A stretch of DNA of 64,000 nucleotides from Rhodococcus sp. 14-2470-1b (GCF_002259415.1 NZ_NPFY01000019.1:289629-353628); one strand, 5' to 3'. Positions 35,788-46,333 are shown, counted from the first letter of the stretch. The notes: generated from the letters alone by a model not told the origin. Numbers and translations are program-made.

Positions 35788-36060
35788 ATGACTACAGCTG
35801 GTCCCACCGTGGTTCTTCTCACCCGAGCCGGATGTCACACATGCGTGGCCGCCTTCGAGCAACTGGTCGCCGTGTGCGACGAATTCGGGGTGACCCCGAC
35901 GGCCATCGACGTCGACGAAGCCGCGAAAACCTCCCCTGACCTGCGCGCGGAGTACGGCGACCGCGTCCCCGTGGTGCTGCTCGACGGCCGCGAACACAGT
36001 TACTGGGAGGTCGACGAACCACGTCTACGTGCCGACCTCGCAGCCAGAAGGACACCCTAA
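35788..36060 (+). CDS. Glutaredoxin/thioredoxin-like protein
   Basis: A 90-residue thioredoxin-fold protein with the redox motif CHTC (in RAGCHTCV, residues 15-18) and the cis-Pro strand VPVVLLDG. The family is the short DUF836/glutaredoxin group present upstream of rex-hemA in actinobacteria (Rv0508). In these bacteria the reductant could be mycothiol (mycoredoxin-type), but the CxxC is not the CPYC of mycoredoxin. The ATG is preceded by GAGAGGG. About 190 nt separate it from rex. Confidence 0.85.
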   Translation: MTTAGPTVVLLTRAGCHTCVAAFEQLVAVCDEFGVTPTAIDVDEAAKTSPDLRAEYGDRVPVVLLDGREHSYWEVDEPRLRADLAARRTP

Positions 36061-36120
36061 GAACGGGCCGTCGGTGCTCGCTTTGCAGGTGAGAGCCCCT
36101 CTAGCACGGATGCAGCGACT

Positions 36121-36149
36121 TTGTTCATTCGTTCACAAGCAGTTACCGT
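36121..36149 (+). promoter_or_regulatory. Rex operator with -10 box ahead of rex-hem
   Basis: TTGTTCATTCGTTCACAA at 36121-36138 matches the Rex operator TTGTGAA-N4-TTCACAA at 12 of 14 positions, with a perfect right half. TACCGT at 36144-36149 fits a -10, so the operator covers the -35 region. It predicts autorepression relieved by high NADH. Confidence 0.6.
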
Positions 36150-36247
36150 GGTGTCGGCGCAGGAATGGAACTGCGTGCAGTTTCTGGTGAGTGAAGCCCG
36201 CGGATCAGCGTGAAGACCGGCCGTCGCAGCCGATCGGACGAGGAGCC

Positions 36248-37165
36248 ATGAACGTGACCGAAGAGCGCCCGGCCATGCCGGCTGGTGTCGACCGGTCACC
36301 TGGCGTCGATCCAGCCCGATCGGGCACTGCCGAACGGGTCATCCCACAGGCTACGGTGACGCGATTGGCCACCTACTTGCGGGTCCTCGGAATCCTCGCC
36401 GACGACGGCGTCCTGATCGTTTCGAGTGAAGAACTCGCCACCGCCGCCGGAGTCGGATCGGCCAAACTTCGCAAGGATCTGTCCTTTCTCGGGCCCAACG
36501 GTGTCCGCGGGGTCGGCTACGACGTTCTACGACTACGCGCCAAGATCGAGACCGCTCTGGGACTGGACCGCGGGCACAAGGTAGTGCTCGTCGGCATCGG
36601 AAACCTCGGTGAGGCCCTCGCTCGATACGGCGGATTCGGCCGTCGCGGCTTCTCCATGGTGGGTCTGTTCGACCGCAACCCCGAGCGGGTCGGCCTCGAC
36701 ATCGACGGACTGCGCGTCCAGCACGTCGACCAGCTCGAGACGAAGTGCCGCGAACTGGAAGCGACCATCGGAGTCATCGCAACGCCCGACGATTCGGCCC
36801 AGGACGTGGCGTCGGCGTTCGTCGCAGGCGGAGTCCAGAGCATCCTCAGCTTCTCGCCGGTGACGCTGGACGTCCCCGGCGCAGTGGAGGTCCGCCGCGT
36901 GGACCTGGCCGTCGAGATGCAGGTCCTGTCGTTCAACAGCTCCCGCAACGACGCATCCACCTCTCGCGAAGACGCAACCACCTCTCGCGAAGACGCAACC
37001 ACACGGACAGCCACGCTGTCGGCAGCGCCGCGGCTCGGCAGAAGCAGAGGCCCCCGCGTCACGCCCGGTTCTCTGGCAAGTACGGCGCAATCCGCGCTCG
37101 GTACCCCGGTAAGTAGTTCGGCAAGCAGTAGCTTTACACAGAACGGATCGGTGATTACACCGTGA
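36248..37165 (+). CDS. rex: Redox-sensing transcriptional repressor Rex
   Basis: A 305-residue NADH/NAD+ sensor. The N-terminal winged helix ([18 protein letters not shown], then [24 protein letters not shown]) is followed by the Rossmann domain with [14 protein letters not shown] and [10 protein letters not shown]. The core ends near residue 225 ([12 protein letters not shown]); a 75-80-residue Ser/Thr/Arg-rich tail follows, longer than in Streptomyces Rex, with a 21-bp DNA repeat. An ATG at 36248 and a GTG at 36254 are both possible starts. It overlaps hemA by 4 nt, giving the rex-hemACD arrangement known from Streptomyces. Confidence 0.95.
   Translation: MNVTEERPAMPAGVDRSPGVDPARSGTAERVIPQATVTRLATYLRVLGILADDGVLIVSSEELATAAGVGSAKLRKDLSFLGPNGVRGVGYDVLRLRAKIETALGLDRGHKVVLVGIGNLGEALARYGGFGRRGFSMVGLFDRNPERVGLDIDGLRVQHVDQLETKCRELEATIGVIATPDDSAQDVASAFVAGGVQSILSFSPVTLDVPGAVEVRRVDLAVEMQVLSFNSSRNDASTSREDATTSREDATTRTATLSAAPRLGRSRGPRVTPGSLASTAQSALGTPVSSSASSSFTQNGSVITP
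36950..37002 (+). repeat. 21-bp tandem repeat in the Rex tail
   Basis: Units at 36950-36970 and 36971-36991, one base different, plus half a unit to 37002. Encodes [18 protein letters not shown]. Confidence 0.8.
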
Positions 37166-38544
37166 GTGTCCTCCTCGTCGGGATTTCGCATCGAAGCGCT
37201 CCCGTCGCAGTTCTCGAGCGTGTCGCCATCACGGACACCGACCGTCCGAAGTTGACGGACAAGCTCATGGCCAGCGGAAACATATCCGAGGTCATGGTCG
37301 TGTCGACGTGCAACCGCGTCGAGGTCTACGCCGTCGTCGACGCCTTCCACGGTGCGCTCGCATCGGTGGGGGAGATCCTCGCCGAGCACTCCGGCCTGAT
37401 GGTTCCCGAGCTGACCAAACACGCCTACGTTCGCTACAGCGAAGCCGCTGTGGAGCACCTGTTCGCCGTCGCCAGCGGACTGGACTCGATGGTCATCGGC
37501 GAACAGCAGATCCTGGGTCAGATCCGCGCCGCGTACGCGGCATCCGATGCCTCGCAGGCGTCGGGTCGCGTCCTGCACGAACTGGCCCAACAGGCACTGC
37601 GAGTCGGCAAGCGTGTGCACTCCGAAACCGGGATCGACGCCGCGGGCGCATCCGTCGTGTCGGTGGCGCTCGATCGCGCTGCTGCGCTCTTCGGCGGCAG
37701 CCTCGAAGGCCGTACCGCCGTCGTGCTGGGCGCAGGTGCCATGGGCGGGCTGTCGGTGGCGCATCTCGGTCGGGCCGGAATCGGCTCGCTCGTCGTCGTC
37801 AACCGCACTCGTGAGCGCGCGGACCACCTGGCCGAGACCGCGGTGTCGGCCGGTGTCGCAGCAACTTCCGTCGACCTCGACGACCTCGCCTCCGCGCTCG
37901 CCGACGCAGACGTGCTCGTCACCTGTACCGGGGCGGTCGGCGCCGTCGTCTCGCTCGCGGACGCCCACCACGCGCTCGCGCAGCGAGAAGCCGGTCGACC
38001 GCTCGCCGTGTGCGACCTGGGACTGCCCCGCGACGTGGATCCAGCAGTCGCAGGACTCCCCGGAGTCAGCGTGTTCGACATGGAGTCGCTGCAACGCGAT
38101 CCTGCCGCAGGTGCGGCCTCGTCGGACGCGTCGGCGGCCCGCGAAATCGTGTCCTCCGAACTTTCCGGCTATCTGGCCGGCCAGCGACTCGCCGAGGTGA
38201 CACCGACGGTGACCGCACTGCGCCAGCGCGCGGCGGAGGTCGTCGAAGGCGAGCTCATGCGTCTCGAATCGAGACTGCCCGGCTTGGACTCACCGCAGCG
38301 CGACGAGGTCGCGAGGACGGTGCGCCGCGTCGTCGACAAGCTTCTTCACTCTCCGACGGTCCGGGTCAAGCAACTCGCCACGACCCCGGGCGGGGACTCC
38401 TACGCGGCTGCTCTTCGCGAACTGTTCGAGCTGAGCCCGGGCACGGTCGAGGCCGTCGCGAGCCCGATCGAGATCAACGGAATGGAACTCGTGGACGATT
38501 TCACTGCCAGCCGCACCGATGGTCGGAAGGGACAGTCGGAGTGA
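37162..38544 (+). CDS. hemA: Glutamyl-tRNA reductase
   Basis: A 460-residue enzyme that reduces glutamyl-tRNA(Glu) to glutamate-1-semialdehyde, the first committed step of C5 tetrapyrrole synthesis. [14 protein letters not shown] opens the catalytic domain; the nucleophile is Cys50 in [28 protein letters not shown] is the family signature. The NADPH domain has [10 protein letters not shown], and the C-terminal dimerisation helices follow. GTG 37162 overlaps the rex stop; hemC overlaps its 3' end. Likely repressed by Rex. Confidence 0.97.
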   Translation: MSVLLVGISHRSAPVAVLERVAITDTDRPKLTDKLMASGNISEVMVVSTCNRVEVYAVVDAFHGALASVGEILAEHSGLMVPELTKHAYVRYSEAAVEHLFAVASGLDSMVIGEQQILGQIRAAYAASDASQASGRVLHELAQQALRVGKRVHSETGIDAAGASVVSVALDRAAALFGGSLEGRTAVVLGAGAMGGLSVAHLGRAGIGSLVVVNRTRERADHLAETAVSAGVAATSVDLDDLASALADADVLVTCTGAVGAVVSLADAHHALAQREAGRPLAVCDLGLPRDVDPAVAGLPGVSVFDMESLQRDPAAGAASSDASAAREIVSSELSGYLAGQRLAEVTPTVTALRQRAAEVVEGELMRLESRLPGLDSPQRDEVARTVRRVVDKLLHSPTVRVKQLATTPGGDSYAAALRELFELSPGTVEAVASPIEINGMELVDDFTASRTDGRKGQSE

Positions 38545-39536
38545 GCCAGAGTGAAAAGAACGTCGTTCGGATCGGAACGAGAGGGTCTCTGCTCGCCACG
38601 ACGCAGGCCGAGACGGTCCGTCAGGGCTTGATCGCTGCAGGCCTCGACGCCGAACTCGTCATCGTCAAGACCGCAGGCGATCTGTCCGCGGCCCCGGTGC
38701 AGACCATCGGCGTCGGAGTGTTCACCGCCGCGCTGCGCGAGGCACTCACCGACGGCAAGGTCGACATCGCGGTTCACTCCTACAAGGATCTGCCGACCGC
38801 TCCCGACGAGCGCTTCGTCATCGCGGCCATCCCACCCCGTGAGGATCCGCGTGATGCCCTCGTCGCACGCGACGGCCTCGTTCTCGGCGAATTGCCCGCA
38901 GGCGCGAGGATCGGAACTTCGGCGCCGCGTCGCGCAGCGCAGCTTCGAGCTCTCGGTCAGGGACTCGACGTTCAGCCGCTTCGCGGAAACCTCGACACCC
39001 GCATCGGCAAGGTCGCCTCGGGTGAACTCGACGCCGTCGTCGTGGCGCGTGCCGGACTGGCCCGCATCGGCCGCCTGGACGTCGTCACCGAGGCTCTCGA
39101 CCCGGTCCAGATGCTTCCCGCGCCCGCTCAAGGTGCCCTCGCCGTCGAATGTCGGTCCGCCGACGTCGACCTCATCGAGGTGGTCCGCACACTGGACGAC
39201 GCCAACGCGCGAGCATCCGTCGCGGCGGAGCGTGGACTGTTGGCCGAGCTGGAAGCGGGATGCACGGCTCCCGTCGGAGCCATCGCCGAGGTCGTCGAAT
39301 CGATCGACGAGGACGGACGAGTGTTCGACGAGTTGTCGGTTCGTGGATGTGTCGCGGCGATCGACGGCAGTGACAGCATCCGAGCGTCCATCGTCGGCGC
39401 AGTGTCCGGTGCCGAGGAACTCGGCCGCGACCTCGCCCGCGAACTCCTGGACCTCGGCGCCCGGGATCTCGTCGCGGTGACCGAGCCTGCACCCCCAGCC
39501 GGTTCCGCCGCTACCGGGGGAGTCGATCGTGTCTAG
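38541..39536 (+). CDS. hemC: Porphobilinogen deaminase (hydroxymethylbilane synthase)
   Basis: A 331-residue enzyme that condenses four porphobilinogens to hydroxymethylbilane. [15 protein letters not shown] starts the fold, HSYKDLPT has the catalytic Asp, [13 protein letters not shown] and RGNLDTRI bind substrate, and Cys241 in [11 protein letters not shown] binds the dipyrromethane cofactor. GTG 38541 lies inside the hemA stop codon. 159 nt separate it from hemD. Confidence 0.97.
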   Translation: MSQSEKNVVRIGTRGSLLATTQAETVRQGLIAAGLDAELVIVKTAGDLSAAPVQTIGVGVFTAALREALTDGKVDIAVHSYKDLPTAPDERFVIAAIPPREDPRDALVARDGLVLGELPAGARIGTSAPRRAAQLRALGQGLDVQPLRGNLDTRIGKVASGELDAVVVARAGLARIGRLDVVTEALDPVQMLPAPAQGALAVECRSADVDLIEVVRTLDDANARASVAAERGLLAELEAGCTAPVGAIAEVVESIDEDGRVFDELSVRGCVAAIDGSDSIRASIVGAVSGAEELGRDLARELLDLGARDLVAVTEPAPPAGSAATGGVDRV

Positions 39537-39695
39537 GTCCATCACGGCTCCGACACGCGGACGAGCCAAACGCAGGGCCCCTCGGCCACCTGTGCGCGGC
39601 GGCGCGATAGCGACCGCGCGACTGATACCGAAACGGGGCCCGGCAACCCCGCTCGAACTGCATTACCCACACAAGACAGCACTGGAGAACAACCG

Positions 39696-41258
39696 ATGAG
39701 CCCAGTCCGCAAGAATGCAAACGGACGGATCCTGTTCGTGGGATCGGGGCCGGGAGATCCGGCTCTGCTCACAGTCCGCGCACGCGAAGTGCTCGGCGCA
39801 GCCGAACTCGCCTTCACCGATCCCGACGTCGACAAGGGCGTCGTCGCGTTGGTCGGCAACGACCTGCCACGTGACCCGGAGACCGGAGAGAACGGCGTCG
39901 ACGTCCGTCCCGCCCTCGGTGAGCCCGCCGAGGTCGCCAAGACTCTGCTTGCCGAGGCCAAGAACGGCCACGACGTGGTTCGTCTGGTGTCGGGTGATCC
40001 GTTGACGACCGATTCGGTCATCGCCGAGGTCGCTGCCGTCGCTCGCACTCACGTTCAGTTCGAAGTCCTGCCGGGTCTTCCGTCCGGATCCGCTGTTCCC
40101 AGCTACGCGGGCATGGCCTTGGGCTCCGGTCACACCGAAGCCGACGTTCGCGGCGAAGTCGACTGGGCCGCTCTGGCGGCAGCTCCCGGCCCGCTGGTTC
40201 TGCATGCGACGTCCGGCCACCTCGCGGAAACTGCGAGTGCGCTGACCGAGCACGGGCTCGCCCCGCAGACACCTGCCGCGATCACCGTTCGCGGTACGAC
40301 CCGTCAGCAGCGGACCGTCGAGGCCACCCTCGCGACGCTCAACGACGCGGGCAGCGAACTCGTCGGCTCGCTCGTCGTGACCGTCGGAAAGGTCGTGTCC
40401 GGCCGAAACAAGATGTCCTGGTGGGAATCTCGGGCGCTGTACGGGTGGACCGTGCTGGTGCCTCGGACGAAGGATCAGGCCGGTGAGATGAGCGATCGGC
40501 TCGTCACGCACGGTGCGATCCCGATCGAGGTTCCGACCATCGCCGTCGAGCCGCCGCGCAGCCCCGCGCAGATGGAACGCTCGGTGAAGGGTCTCGTCGA
40601 CGGCCGCTACCAGTGGGTCGTCTTCACCTCCACCAACGCCGTCCGCGCAGTGTGGGAGAAGTTCGAGGAGTTCGGTCTGGACGCTCGCGCGTTCTCGGGC
40701 GTCAAGATCGCCTGCGTCGGTGAAGCGACCGCGGACAAGGTCCGCTCGTTCGGAATCAATCCGGAACTGCTGCCGTCGGGTGACCAGTCCTCGCTCGGCC
40801 TGCTCGAGGATTTCCCGCCGTACGACGAGGTGTTCGACCCGGTCAACCGAGTTCTGTTGCCGCGCGCGGACATTGCCACCGAGACCCTGGCCGAGGGCCT
40901 GCGCGAACGTGGCTGGGAGATCGACGACGTCACCGCCTACCGCACGGTGCGTGCGGCGCCGCCGCCCGCCGAGACTCGCGAGATGATCAAGACCGGTGGG
41001 TTCGACGCCGTGTGCTTCACATCGAGCTCCACGGTCCGCAATCTCGTCGGTATCGCCGGAAAGCCGCATGCGCGCACGCTCGTCGCGTGCATCGGACCCA
41101 AGACGGCCGAGACGGCGGTGGAATTCGGTCTGCGCGTCGACGTGCAGCCGGAGACGGCGCAGGTCGGTCCGCTCATCGAAGCGCTCGCCGAGCACGCAGC
41201 TCGGTTGCGCGCGGAAGGTGCACTGCCTCCTCCTCGCAAGAAGTCCCGTAGGCGCTGA
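39696..41258 (+). CDS. hemD: Uroporphyrinogen-III synthase fused to a SUMT-like domain
   Basis: A 520-residue two-domain protein. Residues ~10-245 resemble SAM:uroporphyrinogen methyltransferases ([17 protein letters not shown] at the N-terminus), but the second SAM motif is weak: [15 protein letters not shown] stands where VRLKGGDPFVFGRG is usual. Methyltransferase activity is thus doubtful. Residues ~250-505 are HemD, with [30 protein letters not shown] and [12 protein letters not shown]. HemD cyclises hydroxymethylbilane to uroporphyrinogen III. The tail is basic (RKKSRRR). This fusion is also found as Rv0511. GGAGAA precedes the ATG. Confidence 0.93.
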   Translation: MSPVRKNANGRILFVGSGPGDPALLTVRAREVLGAAELAFTDPDVDKGVVALVGNDLPRDPETGENGVDVRPALGEPAEVAKTLLAEAKNGHDVVRLVSGDPLTTDSVIAEVAAVARTHVQFEVLPGLPSGSAVPSYAGMALGSGHTEADVRGEVDWAALAAAPGPLVLHATSGHLAETASALTEHGLAPQTPAAITVRGTTRQQRTVEATLATLNDAGSELVGSLVVTVGKVVSGRNKMSWWESRALYGWTVLVPRTKDQAGEMSDRLVTHGAIPIEVPTIAVEPPRSPAQMERSVKGLVDGRYQWVVFTSTNAVRAVWEKFEEFGLDARAFSGVKIACVGEATADKVRSFGINPELLPSGDQSSLGLLEDFPPYDEVFDPVNRVLLPRADIATETLAEGLRERGWEIDDVTAYRTVRAAPPPAETREMIKTGGFDAVCFTSSSTVRNLVGIAGKPHARTLVACIGPKTAETAVEFGLRVDVQPETAQVGPLIEALAEHAARLRAEGALPPPRKKSRRR

Positions 41259-41263
41259 GGCCG

Positions 41264-42234
<971 letters not shown>

Positions 42235-42238
<4 letters not shown>

Positions 42239-42843
42239 GTAATGACGGACAACGCCCGCCGGAGCCCGATTGGGCACGCTGGGAAGCCGAACACGGCCCC
42301 GTCGGATTCGACGCCACCCCGCCGCAGCAGCCCGAACGGCCCGCGGCCCGCAGTTCGGCTCCTCTGGACATCGAGACGTCTCGGCACCTGTGGTGGGGTG
42401 TGACCGCACTCGGGTTGATCAGCTTGATCCTGACCCTGATGATGGTGAACTCCGATCGCACGCCGTTCGCCCAGCAACTGGTCGACGACGTCGCGAGACA
42501 GGATCCGTCGCTGCCGCTGACGCTCGAATCCGCGGAAAGCTACCTGACCGGCGCCCTGGTGTTGATGGCTGTCATCGGCATCGCGTTCGCAGGACTGTTC
42601 CTGTACTGGGTGAACAAGATGCGACTCGGACGGCTCTGGGCGCGAACCGTGCTCACCGTCATCGGAACCGTCACGGTGGTGCTGGCCGTCCCGCAACTGT
42701 TCGCCTTCGGTGTCGACGGTGGAGCCATGCAGATCCTCATGAGCGTCGCGGGCATTCTGCAGGGCGTCCTGGCGGGCGGGGCGGTCTATCTGATGCATCG
42801 CAAGGACTCGCAGGCGTACTTCCTGGCCGCGCGGAAGCGCTGA
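42235..42843 (+). CDS. Four-helix membrane protein (Rv0513-like)
   Basis: A 202-residue protein with a ~50-residue polar N-terminus rich in Pro and four hydrophobic helices ([79 protein letters not shown]). The ATG-less GTG start lies in the hemB stop codon, so it is coupled to the hem operon. A protein of this kind follows hemB in mycobacteria. Its function is unknown; a role in heme or cytochrome membrane biology is only context. Confidence 0.78.
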
Positions 42844-42888
42844 CACTCGGCAGACACTCCGCGTGTCACACCAGCCACACGCGTAACA

Positions 42889-42904
42889 TGTGACTACGAT
42901 CACG
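42889..42904 (+). promoter_or_regulatory. CRP/GlxR-like site
   Basis: TGTGA-CTACGA-TCACG, matching TGTGA-N6-TCACA at 9 of 10 positions, 35 nt before a small membrane-protein gene. Confidence 0.4.
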
Positions 42905-42939
42905 CGATGGGGGAACCCGTCGAGTAGATCGGACATGTC

Positions 42940-43059
42940 ATGGCCCTATCCGAAGTTCCCGAGCCCGAGCGCGGCCGTCCGTTGTGGGCGCTCCTCGGTC
43001 TGCTCACTGCAGTCTCGGTAGCCGTGCTGATCGTCAGTATGGGGTTCAGTGCCGGCTGA
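42940..43059 (+). CDS. 39-residue single-pass membrane peptide
   Basis: ATG to TGA, 40 codons. A polar Pro/Glu N-terminus (ALSEVPEPERGRP) is followed by one helix, LWALLGLLTAVSVAVLIVSM. It is too short for automated calling, but its membrane-peptide composition, the CRP-like site upstream and its position in a run of small membrane genes support it. Function unknown. Confidence 0.5.
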   Translation: MALSEVPEPERGRPLWALLGLLTAVSVAVLIVSMGFSAG

Positions 43060-43095
43060 CCTGGTGATTAGGGTGAGCACCCGCCCGAGTGTACG

Positions 43096-43109
43096 GTGAC
43101 AATTGTCAC
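43096..43109. promoter_or_regulatory. Perfect 14-bp palindrome
   Basis: GTGACAATTGTCAC lies 34 nt upstream of a small membrane-protein gene. Its halves equal the inner arms of the inverted repeat at 17181-17258. Possible operator. Confidence 0.45.
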
Positions 43110-43142
43110 TGCAGAGGCCGCGCGCCAGGATGAGGTGAACCC

Positions 43143-43301
43143 ATGGTTCAGGCAAGTTCGAGGCGGATCGCCCCACCCGCCGAGCACACGATTCCCGTCG
43201 AACACGGTGTCACTCGAGAGCTCTTCCTGATCGCGCTCGTGGTTGCGCTGGGCGTCCTCGCGTCGGTCGCAATCGTCATTCCTGCGCTCGTCTCGCACTG
43301 A
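43143..43301 (+). CDS. 52-residue single-pass membrane protein
   Basis: ATG at 43143 with AGGTG 5 nt upstream and TGA at 43299-43301. The N-terminal half is polar (ASSRRIAPPAEHTIPVEHGV), the C-terminal half one helix (ELFLIALVVALGVLASVAIV). It lies behind a 14-bp palindrome. Not recognised as a named family; small membrane proteins of this layout often associate with larger transporters or oxidases. Confidence 0.55.
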   Translation: MVQASSRRIAPPAEHTIPVEHGVTRELFLIALVVALGVLASVAIVIPALVSH

Positions 43302-43369
43302 CAATTCCGCGCGGCAGACTCGGCCGACCCACTGTGGTTCGTTCACGCGCAACCGGGCACTATGAAGTC

Positions 43370-43804
43370 GTGAATTCGGACAGGACCGCACGCCCGCGCG
43401 TCGTCACCGCCGCATACCTGCTATGGCTGATCGCTGCGGTACTGCTCGTCTTCGTCGCATTGATCACACTGACCGTGCCGGTGGACCCACTGCGCACCTC
43501 GCTCGCCGACGAGGGCAACACACCCGCTCAGATCGATTCCTACCTCGGCACCCTTCGTCTTCTCGGTGCAGGCTGCGGACTCCTGGGCCTCGTGCTCGGA
43601 TTCCTCGCCGGACCCGTGCGCGCCGGACACGCCAGGATGCGGGCCGTGTCCGTCCTCCTGTCGCTGGTCACCGTCCTGCTACTCCTCGTGGTGGTTTTCG
43701 GGTTCGGCCTGTTCTCCGAACTTCTCGCAGTCGCCCTCGTCCTGATCGCGGCCTGTGTGGTGATCTACCGGCCGTCGGCGACACCGTGGTTCGCCCATGA
43801 CTGA
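43370..43804 (+). CDS. Four-helix membrane protein, unknown function
   Basis: A 144-residue protein with four hydrophobic segments ([77 protein letters not shown]). The start is uncertain: GTG 43370 is used, 6 nt after a CACTAT box; GTG 43334 is an alternative. It overlaps the following gene by 8 nt. No named family recognised. Confidence 0.65.
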   Translation: MNSDRTARPRVVTAAYLLWLIAAVLLVFVALITLTVPVDPLRTSLADEGNTPAQIDSYLGTLRLLGAGCGLLGLVLGFLAGPVRAGHARMRAVSVLLSLVTVLLLLVVVFGFGLFSELLAVALVLIAACVVIYRPSATPWFAHD

Positions 43805-44276
43805 CTCGAACGACGACGCGCTGTTCGAAGAGCCGGGTGCTCGGTGGCGATCGCTGCTGTGGGGGCCTGTTTTCTGCGCTGCGGTGTTGGTGTTCGAGTT
43901 GCTGACGGGTCCTGTTGTCCACTGGGTTGCGCTCGCGGTGGTTGCCGTCGTGCTGATGGGCTTCACGTACGTGCAGGTCAGCGCGGCTCGCCGCCATGTC
44001 AGCGTGGCACTCACGGCGACAGAGCTTCGCCAGGGCACCGAAAGGCTGTCCATAGCGGACATCGCCGTCGTCTTTCCGGCGCCCGAGTACGCCGCGGGCG
44101 AGTACGAGCCGAAGAAGTGGGAGACGGCCCGGGTGCTGGGTGAACTCACCGGCATCCCTCGCCGACGCCACGGCGTCGGGCTGCGGCTGGTGGGAGGCGG
44201 CCTGGTTCAGGCCTGGGCGAAGGACGACGACGGCTTACGTGAGGCCCTGGAAGAAGTGGTGGTGTGCGACCGATGA
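43797..44276 (+). CDS. Membrane protein, DUF3093-like
   Basis: A 159-residue protein with two N-terminal helices (WGPVFCAAVLVFELLTG and VALAVVAVVLMGFTYVQV) and a soluble C-terminal beta-rich part. FEEPGARWRSLLWGP and VLGELTGIPRRRHGVGLRL resemble what I recall of DUF3093 proteins (M. tuberculosis Rv2698), so the family is tentative. It overlaps both neighbours, by 8 and 4 nt, so the three membrane genes 43370-44512 form a coupled cluster ahead of csoR. Confidence 0.7.
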   Translation: MTDSNDDALFEEPGARWRSLLWGPVFCAAVLVFELLTGPVVHWVALAVVAVVLMGFTYVQVSAARRHVSVALTATELRQGTERLSIADIAVVFPAPEYAAGEYEPKKWETARVLGELTGIPRRRHGVGLRLVGGGLVQAWAKDDDGLREALEEVVVCDR

Positions 44277-44512
44277 GATCCGCGGTGGAGGTTCTCGGTG
44301 CCCTGCTGTTGTTCGCGGCGGCCGTCGTGTGTTGGAACCTCGGCGCGACGGAACATCTGTTCGCGGCCACGGACGAGGGCGGGCCGGAGTTCGTGGCGGT
44401 TCGATACTCCGGTTCCTGGATAGCAGCAGGTGCCGCCTGCGTGACCGTCGCGTCTCTACTGCTGGTCGACGCAGTCAGAGTTCGGTTCCCGGGTCGTTCC
44501 CATACCCGGTAG
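44273..44512 (+). CDS. 79-residue two-helix membrane protein
   Basis: Begins ATGA inside the previous stop. Two hydrophobic helices (VEVLGALLLFAAAVVCWNL and WIAAGAACVTVASLLLVDAV) flank a short acidic loop (EGGPEFVAVRYSGS). Its stop codon lies inside the CsoR operator. No family recognised. Confidence 0.6.
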   Translation: MRSAVEVLGALLLFAAAVVCWNLGATEHLFAATDEGGPEFVAVRYSGSWIAAGAACVTVASLLLVDAVRVRFPGRSHTR

Positions 44513-44521
44513 GGGTATCAT
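44502..44521 (+). promoter_or_regulatory. CsoR operator and leaderless promoter
   Basis: ATACCC-N5-GGGTAT at 44502-44518 is a CsoR-type inverted repeat. TATCAT (44516-44521) is a -10 box 7 nt from the csoR ATG and overlaps the operator's right end, so bound CsoR would block the promoter. Confidence 0.65.
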
Positions 44522-44528
44522 CGACGGC

Positions 44529-44810
44529 ATGAGTAGTTACACGAGCGAGCAGGACGATCTGCTGAAGCGGCTACGTCGAATCGAAGGTCAGATCGCCGGC
44601 ATCTCGCGCATGGTGGCCGAGGATCGGTACTGCATCGATGTACTGACCCAGGTCTCGGCGGCAACCAAAGCGCTGCAGTCCGTCTCGCTCAAGCTGCTCG
44701 ACGCGCACCTCGCGGGGTGCGTCGTCGAGGCTGCCAAACGTGGCGGTCCCGACGCGGACGCGAAGGTGAAAGAGGCATCGGACGCCATCGCACGACTCGT
44801 TCGGTCCTGA
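44529..44810 (+). CDS. csoR: Copper-sensing transcriptional repressor CsoR
   Basis: A 93-residue all-helical repressor. The copper ligands Cys-His-Cys are at Cys35 (YCIDVL), His60 and Cys64 (DAHLAGCV). LLKRLRRIEGQIAGISRMV is the DNA-binding family signature. It is next to a CopZ chaperone and behind its own operator. No copper ATPase gene is visible nearby, so the exporter must lie elsewhere. Confidence 0.93.
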   Translation: MSSYTSEQDDLLKRLRRIEGQIAGISRMVAEDRYCIDVLTQVSAATKALQSVSLKLLDAHLAGCVVEAAKRGGPDADAKVKEASDAIARLVRS

Positions 44811-44841
44811 AGTCGCAGCCAACGGAAAGAAGGTTTCGAGC

Positions 44842-45045
44842 GTGGAGAACAGTTACATCGTCGAAGGAATGACCTGCCAGCACTGTGCCGCTTCGGTTTC
44901 GGAGGAGATTTCCGAGATCGGTGGCGTGACCGGAGTGACGGTGGACGTGGCGTCGGGCAAAGTGGTGGTGACCAGTGATGCTGCGCTGGAGCGAGATTCG
45001 ATCGCCGGTGCTGTCAGCGAAGCGGGCTACCGTCTCGTGTCGTAG
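44842..45045 (+). CDS. copZ: Heavy-metal-associated domain protein, copper chaperone CopZ-like
   Basis: A 67-residue ferredoxin-like HMA domain with the Cu(I) motif MTCQHC (Cys12, Cys15) and a C-terminal AGYRL. It lies 31 nt after csoR with GTG start and is probably in the same CsoR-controlled transcript. It would carry Cu(I) to a P-type ATPase. Confidence 0.93.
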   Translation: MENSYIVEGMTCQHCAASVSEEISEIGGVTGVTVDVASGKVVVTSDAALERDSIAGAVSEAGYRLVS

Positions 45046-45120
45046 AAATGTCCGGTTTACCGGCCGTGGTTCGTGGTACAGGTCATAGATCATCCCTGCT
45101 CGCTTTCGAGGAGACGATCT

Positions 45121-46299
45121 GTGAACAAGTTGCTGGCCGGTACCGGAATCCTGGTGACCAGTCTTTCTCTGACACTCGCGTGTTCGACGGGGGCAGTGGC
45201 TCAGCCCCCGGAAGGCGGCGTCGGGTTGACCGTCACCACCGAACTCGACGGGCTCGCCCGGCCGTGGGACGTCGTCCAGGCCCCCGACGGGACGATCCTC
45301 ACCGGTGAACGCAGCGGAAGATTCGTCGTCAAGCGTGCGGACGGATCGGTCGGTGAACTGGCGGCGGACCTCGACGACCTCTACGCCCAGGGTGAGACCG
45401 GGCTGATGGGAATCGAACTCGCCCAGGACTTCCAGGACTCGCGGGCGCTGTTCACGTGCCAGGGCGTCGAGGGAGCCGGCGTCGACACCGGAAGCGCGGC
45501 GCCCGGTAGCTCGCAGGGTGGAAGCGGCAATCACATCGCGGTCATCCGATGGACCGTCGACGAAGCATGGACGACGTTGACGCGAGACCGCGCCATCATC
45601 GACGACATTCCCGTTTCGTCCAGTGGCAGGCACGGCGGCTGCCGGATCCTGGCCGCACCGGACGGAACCCTGTACGTGGGCACCGGAGACACAGCGTCCC
45701 CGTCGGTGCCGCAGGATCCGAACTCGCTGGGTGGCAAGGTGCTCCACGTCGATGCAACCGACGGCACCGCCGCAGCGGATGCACCCGGCCGCGTCTACAC
45801 GCTCGGGCATCGCAACGTTCAGGGTCTCGCATTCCAACCCGGCACCGGCCGCCTGTACGAGGTGGAACAAGGCTCCACCCGCGACGACGAACTGAACCTA
45901 CTGGTCGCGGGCGGAAACTACGGCTGGAAGCCGGATCGGAACCCGTTGATCTACGACGAGTCGGTCCCGATGACCGACACCGAGCGCGTCCCCGACGCCA
46001 TCGAAGCAGTCTGGAGCTCGGGCGAGTCGACCATCGCGACCCCCGGACTGACCTTCGTCGACGGTGCGGCATGGGGCGACTGGTCCGGCGCGGCTGTCAT
46101 CTCCAGCCAGCAGGGCGAGAAACTGGTGTTCCTGAAACTCGGCGCCGACGGAATCTCCGTCGAGCAGGAAGTGGACGCGCTCGAAGGCGAGTGGGGGCGC
46201 CTCCGCTCCCTGACCTCCACAGGCGACGGGTCGTTCCTGCTCACCACCGACAACGGCTCGGGTGACCGAATCCTCCGCGTCACACCGGCCGGAGCCTGA
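45121..46299 (+). CDS. PQQ-dependent sugar dehydrogenase family protein (secreted)
   Basis: A 392-residue exported beta-propeller of the soluble aldose/glucose dehydrogenase (GSDH/YliI) family. The N-terminal signal (NKLLAGTGILVTSLSLTLACSTGAVA) could be a lipoprotein signal, but the C is preceded by TLA, a poor lipobox; a Sec cleavage after AVA is also possible. LARPWDVVQAPDGTILTGER, ETGLMGIELAQDF, HGGCRILAAPDGTLYV (catalytic His) and GGNYGWKPDRNPL are family marks. GAGGAG lies 9 nt before the GTG. No PQQ synthesis genes are in the window, so the cofactor may be absent or imported. Confidence 0.85.
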   Translation: MNKLLAGTGILVTSLSLTLACSTGAVAQPPEGGVGLTVTTELDGLARPWDVVQAPDGTILTGERSGRFVVKRADGSVGELAADLDDLYAQGETGLMGIELAQDFQDSRALFTCQGVEGAGVDTGSAAPGSSQGGSGNHIAVIRWTVDEAWTTLTRDRAIIDDIPVSSSGRHGGCRILAAPDGTLYVGTGDTASPSVPQDPNSLGGKVLHVDATDGTAAADAPGRVYTLGHRNVQGLAFQPGTGRLYEVEQGSTRDDELNLLVAGGNYGWKPDRNPLIYDESVPMTDTERVPDAIEAVWSSGESTIATPGLTFVDGAAWGDWSGAAVISSQQGEKLVFLKLGADGISVEQEVDALEGEWGRLRSLTSTGDGSFLLTTDNGSGDRILRVTPAGA

Positions 46300-46333
46300 C
46301 CCGCCGGCTCCCGGAGGCCCCCGTTTTCGAGAC

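Noticed and set aside
39537..39695. A riboswitch in the hemC-hemD spacer
   Set aside because: The 159-nt gap is GC-rich, but no cobalamin or other known riboswitch box was recognised.
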